Shown here one piece after another: positions 13,987 through 18,701 of a stretch of 18,701 bases of DNA; within the stretch, counting starts at the first letter, position 1, and every line of letters begins with the position of its first letter. A model generated the notes under the pieces. That model saw only the letters and a program-made list of their open reading frames with translations, ran no database searches and had not been told where the DNA came from. Origin of the DNA: Anaerolineaceae bacterium UBA6105 (GTDB lineage: Bacteria > Chloroflexota > Anaerolineae > Anaerolineales > Anaerolineaceae); NCBI GenBank assembly GCA_002423495.1, contig DIWN01000056.1, positions 1-18,701 of the forward strand, in the 5' to 3' direction. The translations under genes were made by a program, and so were the position numbers.

Positions 13987-14916
13987 ATGTTTCTGCCCAA
14001 ACCTCTAACCTATCTCGCGCTGGCGCTTTCGATCGCGGCGCTTCTTTTGTCTGCCGGCTGTGAAAAGACCCAAACCCCACCGCTTGACCCCAGCCCTGAG
14101 GTAATCATATCAACCGAAGCTGCCACCCCCCCAACCGTCACCCAGGAACCCACCCCCACTTCAATTCCCGCCGCGGCGATTGTCAACGGCGAGCCCATCC
14201 CCCTGAGTTACTTCAATAATGAAGTCTGGCGCTATCGCGATTCGCTGGCTGGTCAGGATGTCAGGCCGGAAGATGCTGAAATCAGCCAGGATGTCATCAA
14301 TTTTCTGATCGAACAACAGTTGTTGGCACAGGAAGCTCGCAAGGGCGGATATACCCTCAGCGAATCGGACCTGCAAGCCAGGATCGATGGACTCATTGCT
14401 GAGCTGGGTTCGCAAGAAGCCTTCTCAACCTGGCTGAGCAATAATCATTACGACGATACCGAGTTCCGCATGGCACTCACCCTTGCCACAGAAGCTGCCT
14501 GGCAGCGCGACCAGATCTCAGCCACTATCCCTGAGGAGGTCGAACAGGTGCGGGCAAGGCAGATCTTCGCCCTCACCCCCGAAGGCGCGCAGCGCGCACT
14601 GACAAGCCTTGCCAGCGGCACGGACTTTAGCAAGTTGGCCTGGGAGTACAGCCCCGAATCCGGCGGCGAGCTGGGTTGGTTCCCTCGCGGTTACCTGCTC
14701 TACCCTGAAGTCGAAGAAGCAGCCTTCAGCCTTGAAGTTGGAGCTCGCTCGGAGATTATTCAAACCGAAATCGGCTACCATATCATCGAGGTACAGGCGC
14801 ACGAGTCTGCCCACCCCCTCACAACCGACGCGCGCATCGCCCTGCAAAGCAAAGCCCTGCAGGACTGGCTCAGTGCGGCAATCGCCAATTCACAGATAGT
14901 CATCCAAATCCCGTGA
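13987..14916 (+). CDS. PpiC-type (parvulin) peptidyl-prolyl isomerase lipoprotein
   Basis: This 309-residue protein is an exported foldase of the SurA/PrsA type. The signal peptide ends in the lipobox LSAGC, with the lipidated cysteine at C25, so it should be anchored on the outer face of the membrane. A Pro/Thr-rich linker (30-62) leads to a SurA-like N-terminal chaperone segment (about 63-180: IVNGEPIPLSYF, DVINFLIEQQLLAQEA). The parvulin domain (about 186-275) includes RARQIFALTPEGAQRALTSL, GTDFSKLAWEYSPESGGELG, YPEVEEAAFSLEVG and IGYHIIEVQAHE. These match the family pattern, including the GGxLGWF and GYHII blocks. No ribosome binding site precedes the ATG. The next gene overlaps it by GTGA. 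The role, folding of secreted proteins, is inferred from family. Confidence 0.9.
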   Translation: MFLPKPLTYLALALSIAALLLSAGCEKTQTPPLDPSPEVIISTEAATPPTVTQEPTPTSIPAAAIVNGEPIPLSYFNNEVWRYRDSLAGQDVRPEDAEISQDVINFLIEQQLLAQEARKGGYTLSESDLQARIDGLIAELGSQEAFSTWLSNNHYDDTEFRMALTLATEAAWQRDQISATIPEEVEQVRARQIFALTPEGAQRALTSLASGTDFSKLAWEYSPESGGELGWFPRGYLLYPEVEEAAFSLEVGARSEIIQTEIGYHIIEVQAHESAHPLTTDARIALQSKALQDWLSAAIANSQIVIQIP

Positions 14917-15665
14917 GCACTCGAAACCGCCCACCAGCCCGCCGATCCAGCCCTGCCGCCCGCCCGATGGCAGTGCCGATCGAGCCGCCCAAAAAATCAA
15001 CCGGTTGCGGAAGCATCGGAGTTGGCGTCTTGCTGTTGGCTTTGGTGCTGGTGGTGTTGTTGATGATGATGGGCATCCTGCCCAACCCGCTGGAAGCGAA
15101 ACCCAACGCCACCAATCTGCCCGCAGGTATTACGAATCAGCCGGGCGTGACTACCGAGGTGCCGCCTGCTTCGAGTGCGACACCGACCTCCACCCAGACT
15201 CAGACGCTGGAGCCAACCGCCACCCACACCCCCAAACCGACCCTGACCTACACACCCACACCCACCGAAAAACCAATGCCCTTTGTAATCAGGGGCACCC
15301 CAAGCGGGAACCCGAACATAATGCTCTTCCCTCAATACAGTTGCGAGGAGTATCTCTTTATAGGCGGCGAAATTCTGGACCTGCGTGAAGCCCCGGTTTT
15401 TGGACTGACAGTCAGACTCGGCGGTACTTACGGGGGCAGCCTGGTTGATCTGGTCAGTGAATCGGGAGATGTGACTGTCTATGGGGAGTCGGGTTTTGGC
15501 TTTGCGATTGAAAACCAGCGCATCAGGGAAAATGGCATCACCATCCAGTTGTTCGACGCAAACGGTAAGGCTTTATCAGCCCTGACATATCTGAGCATCA
15601 CGGGCAATTGTGACAGCAACCTCTTAATTGTCAATTACAAACAAGTACGCGAAATTCAGCCCTAA
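14913..15665 (+). CDS. Membrane-anchored protein with Thr/Pro linker and extracytoplasmic beta-rich domain
   Basis: The family was not recognised. The 250-residue protein has a basic, Pro-rich N-terminus, one transmembrane helix (about 35-55), a Thr/Pro linker (about 85-120, with TYTPTPTEKP) and a C-terminal domain of about 125 residues. That domain is rich in short alternating strands with Gly turns (for example FGLTVRLGGTYGGSLVDLV), suggesting a beta-sandwich. C144 and C233 flank it and could form a disulfide outside the membrane. The GTG start overlaps the TGA of the PpiC gene (GTGA, 14913-14916), so the two are translationally coupled; the ATG at 14967 is an alternative. Coupling to a foldase hints at a shared envelope task, but no function can be given. 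The stop overlaps the stop of the convergent DUF711 gene by four bases. Confidence 0.75.
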   Translation: MSTRNRPPARRSSPAARPMAVPIEPPKKSTGCGSIGVGVLLLALVLVVLLMMMGILPNPLEAKPNATNLPAGITNQPGVTTEVPPASSATPTSTQTQTLEPTATHTPKPTLTYTPTPTEKPMPFVIRGTPSGNPNIMLFPQYSCEEYLFIGGEILDLREAPVFGLTVRLGGTYGGSLVDLVSESGDVTVYGESGFGFAIENQRIRENGITIQLFDANGKALSALTYLSITGNCDSNLLIVNYKQVREIQP

Positions 15666-16870
15666 GCTTCCCGCTGCGATAACTTAATCTTCTCATTACC
15701 AGTCATCAACCCGGTCAACTTTTGCGACTGCAAAGGCATCACACAGCTGTTGGCGAAATAGCCAAAGTTGAAGGTGGTTGGATCTCCCGCTTTCTTGCCC
15801 GGGATGGGCATCAGGCGGGCAGTCAGAGGCTTGTTGAGCCGCAGAGCCAGCGCCCCAAGATCCAGCAGGATGGGGTAGATTTCTTCGGGTGTGGTGTCCC
15901 CAGGCAGGGGGATGACGTCCAGTCCAGCCCCGCAGACTGCCGAGAACATGAGCAGTTCAGTCACGCTCAGGCTGCCTTCAGCCGCACGCAGGGCGAGGGT
16001 GCTGTCTTCCAGAACGGGCAGCATCAAGCCATTGAAGCCGGTTTTCCGGTATTGGGCTTGCTGCAGACTAGTGGTGAGAAAAGTACTGGCAAACAGGCTG
16101 CCATGCGGACCGAAAGAGGATAGCCCCAAGGCTTCGAGCGCGCTGCCGATGGAAGCGACCTGGTCCGGGTGAGGAGCAAGCGTAAAGTCCAGCCCTTTGA
16201 ACTCGTAGCCATAGATTTTTTGCATTTTTTCAGCAACCGCTTCCAGTCTTGCGGCATTCGCGTTAACAGTATCGATCAGGCATTGCCGGGCTTCCTGCAG
16301 GCTTTTGGCTTGGCTAAAACAGGTGAGTGCCAGATCTGCAGCCTCGAGGGCGAGCGCGAAAGCAGGGCGCTCACGCTGCGAATAAGCCGCGGGGAAGAAT
16401 GGCGTGCAGGCGGGCACATTTGCCAGCGCGCAAAAGCGTAGATTTGCGAAGCCGTGAAGTTCCTGGGTTGAAAGTTTCACAATTGTTTCCGCGGCACGCG
16501 CCGCATTTGCCAGATCGAGCTCACCTTCCTGGGTTGTGAGCGAGCCGGAGAGAAAGATGCGATTACTGCTCATCAGGGCATTTGGAATTGCAGCCCACTC
16601 GGCTGGGTCCGAGCCTGCAGGACCCATGGAAATGTACTCAAATCCATCGCCATGTGCTTCAGTTGCGTATTCCTGGGCAGCTTGCGCTAAATCTATCGGT
16701 GCCACGAATTGCCCAAAAGGCGGCGTCGCCAGCCGCAGCGATTGAACCTCAAAACCTTCATCCCTGAATAACTTGCGGGCATGATTGCTGAAAATCCCCA
16801 CCCGCTGTAAAAGCAGGCCATTGATGGGGTAACCCGTTTCGCAAAAGACCGTGATTGAGCGTATTTTCAT
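15662..16870 (-). CDS. DUF711 family protein
   Basis: This 402-residue cytoplasmic protein has the DUF711/UPF0210 hallmarks: the opening MKIRSITVFCETGYPINGLL, SLRLATPPFGQF, then EDSTLALRAAEG, GLDVIPLPGDTTPEEIYPIL (about 314-333) and PLTARLMPIPGKKAGD near the end. Structures of family members resemble glycyl-radical enzymes (pyruvate formate-lyase-like barrel), but no reaction is established and I see no glycyl-radical motif. It is somewhat shorter than the bacterial members of about 450 residues. AAAGG lies at a proper distance before the ATG, inside the end of the TrmH gene, which stops two bases upstream, so it is the fourth gene of a compact operon. Its TAG stop shares bases with the TAA stop of the convergent gene, and no terminator hairpin lies between them. 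Confidence 0.85.
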   Translation of the reverse strand: MKIRSITVFCETGYPINGLLLQRVGIFSNHARKLFRDEGFEVQSLRLATPPFGQFVAPIDLAQAAQEYATEAHGDGFEYISMGPAGSDPAEWAAIPNALMSSNRIFLSGSLTTQEGELDLANAARAAETIVKLSTQELHGFANLRFCALANVPACTPFFPAAYSQRERPAFALALEAADLALTCFSQAKSLQEARQCLIDTVNANAARLEAVAEKMQKIYGYEFKGLDFTLAPHPDQVASIGSALEALGLSSFGPHGSLFASTFLTTSLQQAQYRKTGFNGLMLPVLEDSTLALRAAEGSLSVTELLMFSAVCGAGLDVIPLPGDTTPEEIYPILLDLGALALRLNKPLTARLMPIPGKKAGDPTTFNFGYFANSCVMPLQSQKLTGLMTGNEKIKLSQREA

Positions 16871-16872
16871 GA

Positions 16873-17658
16873 TCAGCCTTTCTGACTGCGTTGGCGCAGC
16901 ACCTCGAACATCAACACACTGGCCGAAATCGCGGCGTTGAGTGATTCTGTCTTTCCAAGCATGGGAATTTTCACGCTATGGGTTGCCAACAAGCGCCCCT
17001 CAGGGCTGATTCCCTCCGCTTCACCGCCGATCAGCAGCGCAATCCGTCCGCGCATGTCTGCCTGCCAGAGGCTTTCCTGCCCGTCCATATCCGCGTGGTA
17101 AACCGTGAGGTCTTCCACGTAAGCCGAGATCGCCTCCCAGGGCCAGCGCAGTAACGGCAGCCTGAAGTGCGTACCCATCCCCGAGCGAACCACCTTTGGC
17201 GCCCAGGCATCTGTGGTACCAGGAGGCAGGCAGATTGCCTGCACACCAGCCGCTTCTGCCGAGCGCAGGATTGCGCCCAGGTTGCCCGGGTCCCGTAGTT
17301 GGTCAAGGATTACCACGAAACCGGGTTTTGCCGGCTGGGAGGGCACCGGGATGTCGAAAACACCCAGGATGCCCTGGGAAGATTCCGTATCACTCAGGCT
17401 TTCAAAGAGGCGATCTTCTACTTCAAAAACGGTTTGGTCCGGCTTGATCTGCTCAAGCAGTGTTTTCGCGCGGGGCGTCAGGCTGGTCTTATAAAGAATA
17501 AAACGCAGGGGCACAGCCGAAGCCAGCCCATCTTCCAGCAAGCGCGCCCCTTCTGCGACGAAGGCATTGTGTTTACGGCGGACTTTGCTTTGTTCAAGCA
17601 GGCTGCGCGTGAGTTGGATATTTGGATTTTTGGAGGAGATTAATATTTCGTTGGGCAT
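16873..17658 (-). CDS. TrmH/SpoU-family RNA 2'-O-methyltransferase
   Basis: This 261-residue SPOUT enzyme would transfer a methyl group from S-adenosylmethionine to a ribose 2'-hydroxyl in rRNA or tRNA. The N-terminal substrate-binding domain (1-105) starts ISSKNPNIQLTRSLLEQSKV and has RRKHNAFVAEGARLLED. The catalytic domain carries motif 1, DQLRDPGNLGAILRSAEAAG (119-138, with N126 and R132), motif 2, LLIGGEAEGIS (208-218), and motif 3, IPMLGKTESLNAAISASVLM (231-250), which form the trefoil-knot cofactor site. The frame is open to 17727, but the upstream part overlaps the metallophosphoesterase and does not resemble the family. The ATG at 17658, 7 bases after that gene's stop, gives the usual length. 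The target nucleotide is not readable from sequence; RlmB-like and TsnR-like roles are both possible. Confidence 0.9.
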   Translation of the reverse strand: MPNEILISSKNPNIQLTRSLLEQSKVRRKHNAFVAEGARLLEDGLASAVPLRFILYKTSLTPRAKTLLEQIKPDQTVFEVEDRLFESLSDTESSQGILGVFDIPVPSQPAKPGFVVILDQLRDPGNLGAILRSAEAAGVQAICLPPGTTDAWAPKVVRSGMGTHFRLPLLRWPWEAISAYVEDLTVYHADMDGQESLWQADMRGRIALLIGGEAEGISPEGRLLATHSVKIPMLGKTESLNAAISASVLMFEVLRQRSQKG

Positions 17659-17665
17659 GCCTTTA

Positions 17666-18250
17666 TTATACCGATGCTGGCGCATCCGGATGGACCGATT
17701 TGAACTCTGCCCGGATTTCCCCCTCACTTGTAACGGTCAGGACGACGAATTGCGGTTTGAACTGGTTGCGGCGCTCGGGATAGCCGACACCGGGGTTGAT
17801 GAACCGGATGCCATCCATGACCTCATCCTGGCGGGAATGAATGTGACCATAAATGATCACATCCGCTTCCGGGTACTTTTGAGCGAGTTTTTTTTGAAAC
17901 TGGCGATGACCGCTCATCGTCCCGAACAAAAAGAGGACTACGTAATTCAGGAACCACTGCCAGATGCTGATGTGCCCGTGTGCCAGGGTGATCCTGACAC
18001 CATTGATTTGATGATGGCATTCCATCGGCAGACGGTAGCCCATAAACCAGTCACGGTTGCCCTGGACGGCGTCGGTTGGCGCGATTTGTGATAGCCGCTG
18101 AATCGCCTCCGGTTTGCAGACATCGCCGGCATGAAGAATGCGATCTGGGTGCTCCGCTTCTATCGCGAGCAGAAGGGCGGGCTCAATCTCCTGTGTGCGA
18201 TCTCCAACATGGGTATCGGCGAGGATGACGATGCGTTGATCCGTTGACAT
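17666..18250 (-). CDS. YfcE/MJ0936-type metallophosphoesterase
   Basis: This 194-residue protein is a small cytoplasmic calcineurin-like phosphoesterase that would use two metal ions to cleave phosphodiesters or phosphomonoesters. The whole metal site is present: D12 and H14 (LADTHVGD), D43 in HAGDV, the GNRD block (64-67), H91 in AHGH, and H136/H138 in GHIHS. GNRD replaces the commoner GNCD. A hydrophobic insertion, WQWFLNYVVLFLFG (97-110), between the AHGH and GHIH motifs is unusual and could touch the membrane or a partner. The ATG at 18250 is preferred over one 36 bases upstream, which would overlap the LysM gene end and add a tail unlike the family; the ribosome binding site is weak. It lies 10 bases after the LysM gene and 7 before the methyltransferase gene, so one operon is likely. 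Confidence 0.85.
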   Translation of the reverse strand: MSTDQRIVILADTHVGDRTQEIEPALLLAIEAEHPDRILHAGDVCKPEAIQRLSQIAPTDAVQGNRDWFMGYRLPMECHHQINGVRITLAHGHISIWQWFLNYVVLFLFGTMSGHRQFQKKLAQKYPEADVIIYGHIHSRQDEVMDGIRFINPGVGYPERRNQFKPQFVVLTVTSEGEIRAEFKSVHPDAPASV

Positions 18251-18260
18251 ATGTCGTGAA

Positions 18261-18701
18261 TTAGCGCGGTTTCTTGACGAAGCCAAAGTAGATCACCAAC
18301 AGCAAACCGATCCCACTAACGCCTGCCATGGTCAGGCCGATCTTTTTGCTGTCTCCGAAGATGAGCTGCGTGGTTGAGGGCGGCTGGGTGGGGGTGGGGG
18401 TTGGCAAAGGGGTTTTGGTCGGAATAGCTGTGCGGCTGGGGACAAAAACTGTCGGTTGCGGGGTGGTGGGGATAGGCGTGGGCGTGGCATTGCTGGTTGG
18501 GGTTGGGGTGTTTGCCCGGCGGATGAGCAGAATCTGGTTGATATAGACCTCGTCAGCTTCGGGGCTATTGCCGTTGAGCACCATAATATCACTGCCAGAG
18601 ATGCCATACGCGGCCGAAATGGACCACAAGCTCTCGCCCGATTGGACGATGTGATAGATGGAGCCGTCAGGCTGCGGTGTGGAGGTCAGGATGCCATAGG
18701 T
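18261..18701 (-). CDS. LysM protein with C-terminal membrane anchor, 3' part
   Basis: The gene enters from the right edge; 146 residues and the stop are visible. Near the edge is a LysM domain, IYHIVQSGESLWSISAAYGI then IMVLNGNSPEADEVYINQILLI, the usual peptidoglycan-binding module. It is followed by a Thr/Pro-rich linker of about 50 residues (TPTPTSNATPTPIPTTPQPT and more), one transmembrane helix (KIGLTMAGVSGIGLLLVIYF) and the short basic tail GFVKKPR. So the LysM part is outside, held by a C-terminal anchor, the opposite topology to the LysM protein at 3995-4744. Residues before LysM (TYGILTSTPQPDGS) suggest another domain outside the window. The frame is open to the edge, so the TTG at 18627-18629 is only an internal Leu codon. 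It is the first visible gene of the operon that runs to 15662. Confidence 0.82.
   Translation of the reverse strand, partial: TYGILTSTPQPDGSIYHIVQSGESLWSISAAYGISGSDIMVLNGNSPEADEVYINQILLIRRANTPTPTSNATPTPIPTTPQPTVFVPSRTAIPTKTPLPTPTPTQPPSTTQLIFGDSKKIGLTMAGVSGIGLLLVIYFGFVKKPR

Noticed and set aside
14997..15335. Minus-strand frame opposite the Thr/Pro linker gene
   Set aside because: Its Gly- and His-rich translation is the reverse reading of Thr/Pro codons and a transmembrane segment.
17659..17727. N-terminal extension of the TrmH-family protein by 23 residues
   Set aside because: It overlaps the metallophosphoesterase gene and reads as polar low-complexity sequence; the family start MPNEILISSKNP is at 17658.
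18251..18286. N-terminal extension of the metallophosphoesterase by 12 residues
   Set aside because: It would overlap the LysM gene end, and the family begins just before the strand IVILADTH.

Overview
The window looks like a chromosomal segment of a Chloroflexota bacterium, most likely class Anaerolineae. This is an inference from style, not from a marker gene. Several envelope proteins carry the Thr-Pro-rich linkers typical of that group, there is a complete bacterial V/A-type ATPase, and there are DUF711, DUF1622 and YgeY-type M20 genes. No rRNA, tRNA or CRISPR array was seen.

Region 1 (1-955, left edge): the first 30 codons of a carbamoyltransferase-family gene on the minus strand have a good promoter and ribosome binding site. 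Behind it lie about 860 bases without a credible gene. They hold three 22-23-bp direct repeats, overlapping inverted repeats, a 26-bp perfect palindrome and a degenerate array of REP-like hairpins. The array ends at the terminator of the next gene.

Region 2 (956-4744): a YgeY-like M20 metallohydrolase (minus) faces away from a Gfo/Idh/MocA oxidoreductase and a DUF1622 membrane protein (plus). A strong bidirectional terminator separates these from a convergent, membrane-anchored two-LysM protein (minus).

Region 3 (5167-13744): one minus-strand operon of nine genes encodes all nine V/A-ATPase subunits in the order G/H-C-I-K-F-E-A-B-D. Genes overlap or abut, with ATGA overlaps at E/A and A/B, and one good promoter lies upstream. 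Together they make a rotary ion pump or ATP synthase: A3B3 catalytic head, D-F rotor shaft with C as its socket, K ring with the I stator, and E-G peripheral stalks.

Region 4 (13745-18701): this part is visibly more GC-rich. A divergent intergenic region with a nested inverted repeat leads to a plus-strand pair, a PpiC-type lipoprotein foldase and a membrane-anchored protein coupled to it by a GTGA overlap. Opposite is a compact minus-strand operon: a LysM protein (cut by the window end), a metallophosphoesterase, a TrmH-family RNA methyltransferase and a DUF711 protein. The DUF711 stop codon shares bases with the stop of the convergent plus-strand gene.

I see no clear undescribed multi-gene system. 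The least explained material is the repeat-rich intergenic stretch at 229-932. Secondary points are the ATPase gene order and a leaderless-type start at 13987.
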